Positions 22,755-31,849 are shown, counted from the stretch's first letter. The stretch: 38,071 nt of DNA from Flavobacteriales bacterium UBA7325 (GCA_002471375.1 DKPV01000023.1:1-38071); one strand, 5' to 3'. Numbers and translations: made by a program. The notes: a model not told the origin generated them from the sequence alone.

Positions 22755-25166
22755 TTATTTATTCTTATCTAGCTTAAATGTGTATTGAATCATTATGGAT
22801 CTTGGAGCTTCAATTTTAAGTGGACGTAGCGAATAGGATCTATTCGTTATGTTTGAGCTAATTACGGCAATTTTGTGATGATCGTTTATTGCATAAGAGA
22901 CACGTGCATCAAAAATCCAATTACCAAATCTATGTGCATCAAAATAATCCAAATAGCGAATATTTTGGATGTAAGGACCTATTGTACTGATCTCAAATTC
23001 CTCAATCACCCCATCCATATTGATGATCTTACTGAAGTACTTTACGCTGAAGCCTATCGAAAACTTCTTTTTGATCGTCACTTCGAAGTCCCCTTTCACA
23101 TTATGTAAGAAGCGATACTTCAATATTTGATTCACTGAATCAGATGAAGTTGAATTATAACTATACTCTCTCCCTAGCTGATCAACAGCATAAACATAAT
23201 CTGGTGTAAGAGTTTTTGGAACAATGTAATTGTATCCAGTCATAAATGTCATTTCTGCATGTTCTCCAAGCTTAGCTTTCCCCGAGAATGAGACATCAAT
23301 TCCCAGTACTCTTGAGTTCCCAGTATTCATAAATCTAAATCCAAATAGTTGATTTGGATCTACCGCAGGGTCTCCCCAGAAGCCGAAAAGGTACTCAATC
23401 GTATTTTCGTACTCCTGCCAAAAAGCAGCAACATCGAGATAACCGTAAATCTTACCAAATTTCAAGCCTTGCTTCACCCCTATTTCCGCATTCCAACTAC
23501 TCTCAGGCTTGATTTCTGGATTTGGATATACTCCGAAGTTCCCAACTCCAGTTCGAATGAATCTTTCTGTAATAGTAGGGAATCTGTATCCCTGCCCATA
23601 AGAAGCACGCAGGTATGTCTCTTGATACAATTTAATACTTGTTCCCGCTCTGAAAATAGGCTTGATAGCAGTAGTGGTATCGTTCAGTTGGAAATACTCT
23701 AGTCTACCTCCCACTGACAGATTAATCAGCTCCTTGAATTTCTTTTCAAGCTGAGTATATGCTGATAAGTTGAGCAATTGATTACGTGGATCACCTGCGC
23801 CAGCATATAAATTAGCAAAAGAGTTCGTGTATATGCCTGTTAATCCTCCTACGAAGTCGAAATCCTTCAAATTAGGATAAGACTTCTTGAACATATAATC
23901 TCCATAGGTAGTAGTAGATTGATTTGATTGCCCAGCGGTCATTTCATTATTCGCATACAAGTAGCGCATTCTAAAATGATGCTTACCGTCCGTTTGAGTA
24001 AAAAAGTTCAAGAAAGGATCGATATGAAATATTGTTTGATTCTGCAAGAACACCGCTCCTGGATACGACTGATATAATCCAGATGAATCATTCAGCCATG
24101 CAAATGATAAATTAGACTGAGCATACATTGCGTTACCATTAACACCGTAATTTAATCCCTTGAACTTTTTTGATCTATAGCGAATGTTGAAGTTGATTCG
24201 CACTCGCTTAGAAGCCATTTGTTCCTCTGTGAAATTACTAAGTGTATCTTCCACGACCAAGCTATCCGTTAAAGGAGGCCCGATGTAGCCATGATCATAG
24301 TTCACATTTCCACCAAGAACTAGATCTAGGTTTTTAATTCTTCGCGAATGAAGAAAATTTGCACCTGAAATCAGAGGTGTCCCAGACCACCAGTCAGAGC
24401 CTTCTATACTCGGCTTTGAATAGAATCCAGAATAAACATTAACCTTCGTCTTGGGTTTTAGCTTTGGATAAGCTGTTCTGATATGAATCGCACCAGATAA
24501 AGCTGAGCTACCTGACAAAACAGACGCCGCTCCTTTTGTCACCTCTATTTGATGAATGTTTTCGACAGGAATAAATCCCCATTCAGGCCTACCGGCATCA
24601 CCAGAGAGCATTGGCATATCATCAACAATCACAGCAACCTTAGAACCAACACCAAATGTAAACCCACTACCTCCTCTAATCTGTGGTTCTCCATCTAAAA
24701 TATTCAGACCAGGAGTTTGATCCAAAGCCGTCTCAATACTTCGTGTATTCTTGTTTTCAATTAGTTCTGGCCTGATAATTTCCATCGAAACTGTCTGATC
24801 TTCAAGTGCCTTATCAAACTTTCCTACACGAATCTCTACATCATCCACTTCGAGCACAAAGTCTTTCATGACTATATCGTGGGTAACAGTATGATTAGGA
24901 AGTATAGTCACAATAAAAGTATCAGTAATCATATCTGAAAACCTACAGATCAATCTAGCTTCGCCGGCTGGGATTGACAACTTATAGATTCCATAAACAT
25001 CAGAAAATGCTCCTCGGGTAACATCTTTCTTGTAGACGATAGCCGCTCCAGGAATCGTTTCTCCTGACTCATCTCGAACTATTCCAGTTAATTCACCTTC
25101 GTCACCTGTTTGACCGAAGGCTATTGACGAAAGAATAAATACTAGTATGCAGAATGTAAACTTCAT
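22755..25166 (-). CDS. TonB-dependent receptor with CarboxypepD-like N-terminal domain
   Basis: This is an outer-membrane receptor of 803 residues from the ATG at 25166; a GTG two codons earlier is less likely. Signal peptide to about residue 18 (IAFGQ); CarboxypepD_reg-like domain near 22-110 (GELTGIVRDESGETIPGA); plug domain near 125-235 (SIETALDQTPGL, PQIRGGSGF, VDDMPM, IEVTKGAASVLSGSSALSG); then the barrel, ending in a strand with a terminal aromatic (IMIQYTFKLDKNK). Substrate is unknown. It lies downstream of a PCMD-like T9SS gene, with a terminator hairpin between them, and just upstream of the B12 riboswitch but not under its control. Confidence 0.9.
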   Translation of the reverse strand: MKFTFCILVFILSSIAFGQTGDEGELTGIVRDESGETIPGAAIVYKKDVTRGAFSDVYGIYKLSIPAGEARLICRFSDMITDTFIVTILPNHTVTHDIVMKDFVLEVDDVEIRVGKFDKALEDQTVSMEIIRPELIENKNTRSIETALDQTPGLNILDGEPQIRGGSGFTFGVGSKVAVIVDDMPMLSGDAGRPEWGFIPVENIHQIEVTKGAASVLSGSSALSGAIHIRTAYPKLKPKTKVNVYSGFYSKPSIEGSDWWSGTPLISGANFLHSRRIKNLDLVLGGNVNYDHGYIGPPLTDSLVVEDTLSNFTEEQMASKRVRINFNIRYRSKKFKGLNYGVNGNAMYAQSNLSFAWLNDSSGLYQSYPGAVFLQNQTIFHIDPFLNFFTQTDGKHHFRMRYLYANNEMTAGQSNQSTTTYGDYMFKKSYPNLKDFDFVGGLTGIYTNSFANLYAGAGDPRNQLLNLSAYTQLEKKFKELINLSVGGRLEYFQLNDTTTAIKPIFRAGTSIKLYQETYLRASYGQGYRFPTITERFIRTGVGNFGVYPNPEIKPESSWNAEIGVKQGLKFGKIYGYLDVAAFWQEYENTIEYLFGFWGDPAVDPNQLFGFRFMNTGNSRVLGIDVSFSGKAKLGEHAEMTFMTGYNYIVPKTLTPDYVYAVDQLGREYSYNSTSSDSVNQILKYRFLHNVKGDFEVTIKKKFSIGFSVKYFSKIINMDGVIEEFEISTIGPYIQNIRYLDYFDAHRFGNWIFDARVSYAINDHHKIAVISSNITNRSYSLRPLKIEAPRSIMIQYTFKLDKNK

Positions 25167-25172
25167 AGGCAC

Positions 25173-25217
25173 AAAAAAAGGGCTGATTCAAAACAATTTA
25201 GTGAATTGAATCAGCCC
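25173..25217 (-). terminator. Rho-independent terminator between the PCMD-like and TonB-receptor genes
   Basis: GGGCTGATTCA / TGAATCAGCCC forms an 11-bp perfect stem with a 16-base loop, followed on the minus strand by seven T residues. It ends 6 bases before the receptor ATG at 25166. A perfect TATTTTTG (complement of 25217-25224) touches the 5' base of the stem. Confidence 0.88.
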
Positions 25218-25247
25218 AAAAATAACGATTTCGATTAATAGGATCGA

Positions 25248-26195
25248 TTACTTCTTGTAAATCTCAAAAGTATGTGATTTTCCTCCAGAATTAATACGAA
25301 CGAAATACATTCCAGACTGAGCATCGAATGGTATAGAAGTTTCTAAATCACCTCGTTTCATAATTTCTCCTCCTGTTGAATAAACAGCATAAGTCCCAGA
25401 TAATGACTTCTCAGTCAGTACATTGATAACACCTTGAGCATTATCCATTGCTACCGAAAACTCTTCTTGAAGCTCCGATACTCCTCCCGAATTATAGATT
25501 AATTCAATATCATCAAGGAAGACTTCATCATTAACATCTCCGCCGCCAGGCATTGAATTAGATGCGAATGTCACAAGGATATGAGTGTTTGCACTAGCAG
25601 GGCCGCTGTAATCAAAAGCAACCGCCATTCTTTCCCATCCATTAGTTTGAGAGTAATTTAGTTCTGCTGTTGCGACAATATGATCGGCAGAAGTTCCAGT
25701 TTCAGGATCTGTGTAATCAAAATTATCATGAAGAGTAGCTTTCATTCTAGCCTGTGACCCACCATCAGCCGCTGTATACTTTGCCCAAAACACGATCGAA
25801 TCAGGAGTGTCTGTAAGCGTTTCTGAAAAATCACTATCAGCTGTAAGCGATAAGTTGTGATTCGAATTATCAGAAGGCGTTATGCTTCCCATGTTAATAA
25901 TTCCCACGGTCATATTACCATTTGCCTTTACTCCAAACCCAGCATCTCTAGTCCAAATACGCGCACTTTTAGTACCCGCACTTCCTGGGCGTATCTCTGT
26001 TGTTGATTCTTCGATCTGATTTGCTGCAAATCCAGACAATCCTCCTTGAGCCGTTAAAAAGCTATTCCAGTTAACTGGTTCGAAATCCGAAGCAACAGAT
26101 TCCCAGTTCTCCATGTCTGAGTTTCCGATTTGTCCTTGGGCAAAAATAGCTCCAGTCGATAGTGTTACAATTGATATAAGTAGTATTCTTTTCAT
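25248..26195 (-). CDS. Secreted PCMD-like protein with T9SS sorting domain
   Basis: Signal peptide (about residues 1-19, ending IFAQ), then a beta-sandwich domain with features of the PCMD/carbohydrate-binding-like family: GQIGNSDMENWES, EPVNWNSF, TEIRPGSAGTKSARIWT and DEVFLDDIELIYN. From about residue 238 a type A T9SS sorting domain follows (YAVYSTGGEIMKRG, SGMYFVRIN, ending FEIYKK). It would be exported through the outer membrane and attached to the surface or released. Such proteins often accompany TonB receptors in Bacteroidetes and may bind the substrate. The own terminator follows it. The TonB receptor gene is next, so co-expression is only partial. Confidence 0.8.
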   Translation of the reverse strand: MKRILLISIVTLSTGAIFAQGQIGNSDMENWESVASDFEPVNWNSFLTAQGGLSGFAANQIEESTTEIRPGSAGTKSARIWTRDAGFGVKANGNMTVGIINMGSITPSDNSNHNLSLTADSDFSETLTDTPDSIVFWAKYTAADGGSQARMKATLHDNFDYTDPETGTSADHIVATAELNYSQTNGWERMAVAFDYSGPASANTHILVTFASNSMPGGGDVNDEVFLDDIELIYNSGGVSELQEEFSVAMDNAQGVINVLTEKSLSGTYAVYSTGGEIMKRGDLETSIPFDAQSGMYFVRINSGGKSHTFEIYKK

Positions 26196-26217
26196 AATTC
26201 TGTTTTGTAATTCTTAG

Positions 26218-26225
26218 CAAATATA
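26218..26225 (-). promoter_or_regulatory. -7 element of the PCMD-like gene promoter
   Basis: TATATTTG on the minus strand matches the TAnnTTTG consensus exactly and gives a leader of about 16 bases to the ATG at 26195. No clear -33 TTG is visible. Confidence 0.5.
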
Positions 26226-26353
26226 GTGAAACTGTTCATTCATGGCTAGCTAGACTATATTCGATAATCATGGTACTTTGTTCATTAGAAAAGTAATTTT
26301 CCAACTTACTTCATCTAAAAATCGTCTATCTAATAGAACACAAAGCCTAGTAT

Positions 26354-26713
26354 ATGACGGTACAACAAATCCATAGTGTAAATGAAGTATTACTTATAAT
26401 GAAGCGCTTTATAGACTTAAGCGCCAAATTATTACCATTCCTTGATGAACTACATCACAAGCTTAAACCTACGCCAAAAGAGGTGATAGATCGGGAACGT
26501 ATTATTGATGTTTATGAAAACTACAGCTTTGATACTGCGACTTCTGTATCCCTTCTTGATTCAAATATTCTTGAACTAATTCAGGATTCTTTTAAGAAAA
26601 TCACATCATGCAATAACTCGCGTGACTACACAAAATCACAACGAAATTTGGTTCGTTTCATGCTTGAATATAAAAGACTCAATGCTAACTGGGGCTATGC
26701 AAACGCAAATTGA
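26354..26713 (+). CDS. Hypothetical protein, 119 residues
   Basis: I do not recognise this gene. It encodes a small, mixed-charge, mostly helical cytoplasmic protein without signal peptide or membrane segment. It stands alone between the divergent PCMD-like gene and queE, with 158 bases before it and 189 after it. Neither gap shows a clear terminator or RNA gene. Codon use and the full-length open frame favour a real gene. No obvious conserved motif is visible; CNNSRDYTKSQRN near residues 86-98 is a basic, polar stretch. Confidence 0.5.
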   Translation: MTVQQIHSVNEVLLIMKRFIDLSAKLLPFLDELHHKLKPTPKEVIDRERIIDVYENYSFDTATSVSLLDSNILELIQDSFKKITSCNNSRDYTKSQRNLVRFMLEYKRLNANWGYANAN

Positions 26714-26902
26714 TCCGACTCTAAAAGTGCGTTAATTTCGACTTTCTTTATTTGAAACCTGTATCAAAACTACTTCGTATTCGTTACGAGAGATAAAGTT
26801 AGCATCTAAAGAATTAACGAAATCAAGATTTCAAACAATATCAGTTTAGAATTTGGGCCCAACTTGAACTAAAAAGTTGAGAATTCCTCTATCTTTACTT
26901 CA

Positions 26903-27526
26903 ATGAAAGTTGAAGATGTAAACAGCGCTAAGGAATTACCCATAATGGAGTACTTCTATACCATTCAAGGGGAAGGATACCATAGTGGGCGAGCTGCATA
27001 TTTCATAAGGATTGCTGGGTGCGACGTCGGTTGCGTATGGTGCGATGTCAAGGAAAGCTGGGAGCTGAATGATCATCCAATTCAACGAATTGATGATATT
27101 GTGACTAGAGTCATTGACTCAGGCACTGATTTTTGCGTTATCACCGGAGGCGAGCCCACAATGTACGACTTGACAGTTTTGACGGATAAATTAAAAGCAG
27201 CATCAATAGATATTGCAATTGAGACCTCCGGTTGTTATCAGCTCCATGGTCATATCGATTGGTACTGTTTTTCACCTAAAAAATTCAAACCACCTATTGA
27301 ACAAGCATATAGAGTGGCAAATGAACTCAAAATCATCATCTCTCATCCGTCGGATTTCGAATGGGCAGAGTCTCATGCTAAGAAGGTAAACACCAACACT
27401 CTACTCTACCTCCAACCAGAATGGTCAAAACAGGAACGATTCTTGCCTTTAATAATTGATTACGTGAAGAAACATCCCAAATGGTGCATTTCTTTACAGA
27501 CACATAAATTCATGAACATTCCATAA
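26903..27526 (+). CDS. queE: 7-carboxy-7-deazaguanine synthase (radical SAM)
   Basis: This enzyme rearranges 6-carboxytetrahydropterin to the 7-deazaguanine core of queuosine. The N-terminus has the QueE signature YTIQGEGYHSGR at 19-30 and the iron-sulphur motif CxxxCxxC at C40, C44 and C47. ITGGEPTMYDL follows as the SAM-contact GGEP motif. The GCDVGCVWCDVK spacing matches the family. At 207 residues it is a compact form typical of Bacteroidetes. The other queuosine genes (queC, queD, queF) are not in the window. The porE-like gene begins 2 bases after its stop, so both are probably on one mRNA. Confidence 0.93.
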   Translation: MKVEDVNSAKELPIMEYFYTIQGEGYHSGRAAYFIRIAGCDVGCVWCDVKESWELNDHPIQRIDDIVTRVIDSGTDFCVITGGEPTMYDLTVLTDKLKAASIDIAIETSGCYQLHGHIDWYCFSPKKFKPPIEQAYRVANELKIIISHPSDFEWAESHAKKVNTNTLLYLQPEWSKQERFLPLIIDYVKKHPKWCISLQTHKFMNIP

Positions 27527-27528
27527 GT

Positions 27529-29556
27529 ATGAAATATATATTATTCTCTCTTTCACTTCTATTTCTAGCTTCCTGTGCAGTAGCGCAGCCTGGACCAACC
27601 TATTCCATCAAGAGTAAGAAGGCTATAAAGCTATTCGAGGCAGGTATCAAAACTCCAGGAGAAACATTGGACCCTCAAACAGGAGAAATGAATTTTCGTG
27701 GTGGACTAAAGCTAATTAACGACGCAATCGAAAAGGAGCCTACATTTTGGGAGGCACATTTGGCAGCTGGCGAGTTTTGTGAATATCTGCAAAAATACGA
27801 AGAAGCCATCGAACATTACAAGAGCGCTCTAGTCATCAACCCAGAGCACAGCCCTTCTGGAAGTACATTTTTCTACTTAGGGAATTTGCAGCAAGCTGTT
27901 GGGGACTATGGGGGAGCTGTGCGCAGCTTAGATATTTATACTCGCAATAGAAATGCCAGCCCAGCTCTCGTTGCTAAAGCTAATTCAATTCGAGCAAATT
28001 GTGCTTTTGCCTTAGAGGCACTAAAAAACCCACTTGATTTTAACCCAATTAATATCGGACCTGGAATTAACACAGCTTACCCTGAATACTTTCCAACAAT
28101 AACTGTGGATGGAAAAACAATATTATTTACTCGACGAATTGAAGATGGACGGGTTTTAGGAAAAATTAAACAACAAGAAGATTTTTATGTTTCGCAATTG
28201 GGCGAGAAAAACATCTGGATGGATGCAGATGCAATGCCTGACAACGTCAACACAGTAAACAACGAGGGTGCGCCAACGATCGCGTCTGATGGTAGATCAT
28301 TAATCTTTGTTGCTTGTCCTGATGCTACTGGAGAGGATTATGGCGAGAATCGAAACGGTCGCGGTTCTTGCGATCTATTCTTTACTAAGAAACTAGGAAG
28401 CCGATGGACGACACCGGTTAACTTGCCAGGAATCGTGAACTCGTTTCATTGGGAAACACAGCCTTCCCTTTCTTCAGATGGCAAGACGATGTACTTTATC
28501 CGTGGTATACGAGGACGGAATGCTACTGACAACTCTGACATATACGTAACTCACAAACGCGCAGATGGAACTTGGGGAGAAGCTCAACGTTTACCTGACT
28601 ACATCAACTCACCAAAACCTGAAGAGTCAGTACTTATACATCCTGATGGTAAAACATTGTACTTTGCCTCAAGAGGGCATGTCGGAATGGGAGGATCTGA
28701 CTTATTCATGTGTCGATTAGGAGAAAATGGCATTTGGGGAAAACCTGAGAATTTAGGATACCCAATCAATACCAAATATGATGAAAACTCATTAATGGTT
28801 TCACCAGAGGGTGAGATTGCTTTTTTCGCTTCTAATCGCTCTGGAGGCTACGGAGATCTTGATATCTATTATTTCGTAATGCCTGAGCATCTTCGTCCAA
28901 CAAGAACACTGTATTTTGAAGGTATTGTCTTCGATGCTGACACTCGAAATCCTTTACCAGGAAAATTTCAATTAATTGATGTAAAAACTGGAAATGAAGT
29001 TGTTTACTCTGAGGCAGATGCGATTACAGGTGAATTCATGGTATCACTTCCTCTCGACAGACAATATGCACTTAATGTTAGCTATCCCGGCTATTCGTAT
29101 TATTCGAAGAACTTCAACATGACGAATGATGATAACTTAGAGGCAATACATATGGACGTTCCGCTCAATCCAATTGGATCGAGTGATCCTGGCTTACTTG
29201 AGAACGTCTTTTTTGACTTGAGTAAAGCGACACTTAGATCTGAGTCATCTATTGAGCTTGATAAATTTGCATTATTCCTTGAAAAGAACCCTACTCTGAA
29301 TATAGAACTTCAGGGACATACAGATACTCGAGGTGATGATACCAAGAACCTTATCCTCTCAAAGAACAGAGCGAAAGCCGTTTATGACTATCTTGTGACA
29401 AAAGGAATTGATAAGGAGCGTCTATCTCATAGAGGATATGGTGAAACAAAACCTCGAATTACAGATGCTCAAATTGCAGAATTACCTACTGAAAAAGAAC
29501 GTGAATCTGCACATCAATCTAACCGTAGGACAGAATATAAATCGACGAATAAATAA
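27529..29556 (+). CDS. PorE-like outer-membrane lipoprotein (TPR, PD40/WD40, CRD, OmpA domains)
   Basis: A lipobox (LASC, C16) is followed by TPR-like helices near 55-150 (EAHLAAGEFCEYLQKYEEAIEHY). A PD40/WD40-like propeller occupies about 170-460, with DGKTILFTRRI, DGRSLIFVA, DGKTMYFI, DGKTLYFASRGH and EIAFFASNRSGGYGDLDIY. A carboxypeptidase-regulatory-like beta domain covers 465-545. A C-terminal OmpA peptidoglycan-binding domain starts at VFFDLSKATL, with GHTDTRGD and NRAKAV. This domain order and length (675) are those of PorE, the T9SS component of Porphyromonas that anchors the machine to peptidoglycan. C16 is followed by AVAQ with no surface-export signal, consistent with a periplasmic-facing lipoprotein. 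Confidence 0.85.
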   Translation: MKYILFSLSLLFLASCAVAQPGPTYSIKSKKAIKLFEAGIKTPGETLDPQTGEMNFRGGLKLINDAIEKEPTFWEAHLAAGEFCEYLQKYEEAIEHYKSALVINPEHSPSGSTFFYLGNLQQAVGDYGGAVRSLDIYTRNRNASPALVAKANSIRANCAFALEALKNPLDFNPINIGPGINTAYPEYFPTITVDGKTILFTRRIEDGRVLGKIKQQEDFYVSQLGEKNIWMDADAMPDNVNTVNNEGAPTIASDGRSLIFVACPDATGEDYGENRNGRGSCDLFFTKKLGSRWTTPVNLPGIVNSFHWETQPSLSSDGKTMYFIRGIRGRNATDNSDIYVTHKRADGTWGEAQRLPDYINSPKPEESVLIHPDGKTLYFASRGHVGMGGSDLFMCRLGENGIWGKPENLGYPINTKYDENSLMVSPEGEIAFFASNRSGGYGDLDIYYFVMPEHLRPTRTLYFEGIVFDADTRNPLPGKFQLIDVKTGNEVVYSEADAITGEFMVSLPLDRQYALNVSYPGYSYYSKNFNMTNDDNLEAIHMDVPLNPIGSSDPGLLENVFFDLSKATLRSESSIELDKFALFLEKNPTLNIELQGHTDTRGDDTKNLILSKNRAKAVYDYLVTKGIDKERLSHRGYGETKPRITDAQIAELPTEKERESAHQSNRRTEYKSTNK

Positions 29557-30515
29557 TGCACTTTACACGACTAATTCGACCACTTAATTTATTCATCATT
29601 GCGCTGACAATGTACGGGCTTGGGTGGTACTTTGACCCGATGGAAGGCTGTTCTTGCACTTATATTGTTACTGATTGGCCATTCTTCCTACTCGTTCTAT
29701 CAACAGTAATGATTGCAGCTGGCGGAAATATAATCAACGATTACTTTGACGTTAGAGCAGATAGAGTTAACAAACCGGAGAAACTTATCATTGGTAAACA
29801 TGTAAAAAAGCGTGTTGCGATAGTTTCACATTGGGTTCTAAATTTCATTGCATTCAGTATCGCTGCTTATTTGAGTTATAGAATGAAATCATTCTGGTAT
29901 GTGTTCATCCACCTATTTTCTATAAACATATTGTGGTTCTATTCGATGTACTTTAAGCGTCGTTTCTTAAGTGGTAATGTTTTAGTTGCCGCACTAACGG
30001 CATTAGTACCAGTTATTGTAGGGATTTTCTTCTTTCAAAGTCAAGTCGACCTGCCCTACACAGGATACATTCGTTATTATCCGTTTACAGAACAATTAGG
30101 TATTGATATTCTCTTGTATATCGCAACGGGCCTAGCGTGTTTTGCATTTGTCTTGAATCTTGCAAGGGAGATAGTTAAAGACATTGAAGATATGGAGGGT
30201 GACAAAGTGCTAAAGTCGCAATCAATCCCAATAACGCTTGGTGTGAAAAAGAGTAAATGGTTCATCGGAATCATCCTTCTAATATCTGTTGGCTTAGCTG
30301 CATACTTTGGTTTGAGGTTTCGTGAATTATCTGTGAACAACTTACTACCTGTTCTTCTCTCAGGAGGCGTGGCAATAATTTGCGTACTGCTGACTATCAA
30401 AGCAAAAGAACGAAAGCATTACAGAATTATCAATCATCTCATTAAGTTAGCAATGACCATTGGTCTACTGACCCCAGTTTACTGGAAATTATTATCAATA
30501 TATGGAGCGAATTAG
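29556..30515 (+). CDS. UbiA-family prenyltransferase, probably geranylgeranylglycerol-phosphate type
   Basis: This membrane enzyme of 319 residues has eight to nine membrane segments. The first aspartate-rich motif NDYFDVRAD lies at 61-69 and the second REIVKDIEDMEGD at 204-216; they hold the magnesium-diphosphate of the prenyl donor. Bacteroidetes members of this branch are usually named geranylgeranylglycerol-phosphate geranylgeranyltransferase, but the acceptor is not fixed by the sequence. Menaquinone or heme prenylation are alternatives. Its ATG overlaps the porE-like stop by one base, and its end overlaps the maf gene by 14 bases. Confidence 0.85.
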   Translation: MHFTRLIRPLNLFIIALTMYGLGWYFDPMEGCSCTYIVTDWPFFLLVLSTVMIAAGGNIINDYFDVRADRVNKPEKLIIGKHVKKRVAIVSHWVLNFIAFSIAAYLSYRMKSFWYVFIHLFSINILWFYSMYFKRRFLSGNVLVAALTALVPVIVGIFFFQSQVDLPYTGYIRYYPFTEQLGIDILLYIATGLACFAFVLNLAREIVKDIEDMEGDKVLKSQSIPITLGVKKSKWFIGIILLISVGLAAYFGLRFRELSVNNLLPVLLSGGVAIICVLLTIKAKERKHYRIINHLIKLAMTIGLLTPVYWKLLSIYGAN

Positions 30516-31077
30516 CCTGATCATCGGATCGAAGTCACCACGTCGTCAAGACTTAATTAAGGAACTTCGATTTCCTGTCGAGATTCGCACGGAAGATGTC
30601 GAAGAAATCTATCCAGACACTCTAGATCCGCGAATGGTCCCAGAATACCTATCGAAACTCAAAGCAGAGCCTCTTGTCGAGAGCTTACGTGATAACGATA
30701 TCCTAGTCACTTCAGACACGATCGTTCTTTTAGATAATGATGTTATCGGCAAACCTAAATCTGAAGAAGAAGCTAGGAACATGCTTGGACGCTTGTCAAA
30801 CAGAACTCATGAAGTAATTACGGGTGTTTGCCTCACATCCAATAAGAAGGAGTTTGTATTCTCCAGTATTACGAAAGTCACCTTTTCTGAACTATCTTCT
30901 GAAGATATAGAACACTACGTTAGAGCATACTCACCTATGGATAAGGCTGGTTCCTATGCAATTCAGGAATGGATTGGTTTTATTGGGATTTCTAAAATTG
31001 AAGGTTGCTATTACAACGTAATGGGCTTACCTCTTCATGACTTAAGACGAGCAATTATTTCTGAATTCGTAAAGTGA
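30502..31077 (+). CDS. maf: Maf-like nucleoside triphosphate pyrophosphatase
   Basis: This 191-residue Maf/YhdE family enzyme hydrolyses dTTP, UTP or modified nucleotides to monophosphates, probably as a house-cleaning enzyme. The N-terminal motif SKSPRRQDLI is at 10-19, SDTIV at about 70-74, GKP near 83-85 and the C-terminal IEGCYYNVMGLPL. The start overlaps the end of the UbiA gene by 14 bases, so the ATG at 30502 is well supported by homology and coupling. It is the last gene of the queE operon. Residues between motif III and the end decide the nucleotide specificity; I cannot assign it. Confidence 0.93.
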   Translation: MERISLIIGSKSPRRQDLIKELRFPVEIRTEDVEEIYPDTLDPRMVPEYLSKLKAEPLVESLRDNDILVTSDTIVLLDNDVIGKPKSEEEARNMLGRLSNRTHEVITGVCLTSNKKEFVFSSITKVTFSELSSEDIEHYVRAYSPMDKAGSYAIQEWIGFIGISKIEGCYYNVMGLPLHDLRRAIISEFVK

Positions 31078-31133
31078 TTCGCTTCCAACCTATCCAGCTT
31101 TAGCTTCGTTATCTATCTAGAACGACGCTAAGT

Positions 31134-31202
31134 ATGATCCGAATTTTGATATTTCTTCTTTTCTTCCTTACCGGGAACAACAGCCAGGCACAGATGGTGT
31201 AA
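31134..31202 (+). pseudogene. Lone signal peptide: remnant of a secreted-protein gene
   Basis: A 22-codon reading frame encodes a full Bacteroidetes-type signal peptide (MIRILIFLLFFLTGNNSQAQ) plus two residues, then TAA. Nothing after it reads as a mature protein in any plus-strand frame up to the broken DUF389 gene. The best reading is a secreted-protein gene whose body was deleted. A genuine tiny peptide cannot be fully excluded. Confidence 0.6.
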
Positions 31203-31227
31203 TATAGAAAGCAAAATAACTCACAAT

Positions 31228-31848
31228 TTACAACTCAATTTTGTTCTTCTTCGCAATCACGTGAAAATAGTTTTGATTATGGGTCAGTAGCGGCGTCCAA
31301 CTTCCAACTGAAATTCCATATCCAGCCGTACATAAGGGGGGCATGAGAGCAGTGGCAATAGCAACTCCTGGTATCACATTCCCTTTATTCTTACTAGAGA
31401 TTGCAACAATTCCTGCAAGTCCTCCAAACATTGCTATAAATACATCATAGATCGTAGGGCTTGTTCTAGATAACAATTCCGCATGTTCGGTGTGAATAGG
31501 CGTAATAATGAAATATATCCCTGACGCAACAAGTCCTGCTATGGCTGAAAAGCTGTAATTTTTAACTGATTTCTTAAAAAGATTAAAATCGTAGGTTGCA
31601 ACACTAAAACCTATCCCGTTAATCGGTCCCATTAATGGGGAAATAAGCATGGCTCCAATCACAACTGCAGTCGAATTCATATTCAAACCAACAGAAGCAA
31701 TCAGGATGGCGAAAACCAAAATCCAGAGGTTGGTACCTCAAAAGATTATCCCCTTCTCTATTGTTTCTCGAACTAAACCCTGCTCTTCCTGCTCATGAGT
31801 GAGTTGAAGAAAACTTAACAATTTTTGAAGTGGGCCTTTATCTTCCAT
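31228..31848 (-). pseudogene. Broken DUF389 family membrane protein gene
   Basis: From the ATG at 31848 the frame reads an N-terminal acidic helix region, then TGA at 31738-31740 (codon 37) where the family has arginine (F-R-GTNLWI, a CGA to TGA change). After the stop the DUF389 membrane domain continues in frame: ILVFAILIASVGLNMNS, VIGAMLISPLMGPINGIG and ATALMPPLCTAGYGI. Homology ends near GSW, about halfway through the normal domain. The remaining 21 residues (tail THNQNYFHVIAKKNKIEL) are foreign to DUF389 and look like the end of another protein, perhaps a methyltransferase. The gene lies directly after argS on the same strand. Confidence 0.85.
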
Positions 31849-31849
31849 T

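Noticed and set aside
22875..23108. Small plus-strand frames within the TonB receptor and other long genes
   Set aside because: They are antisense to well-supported genes and show no family similarity.
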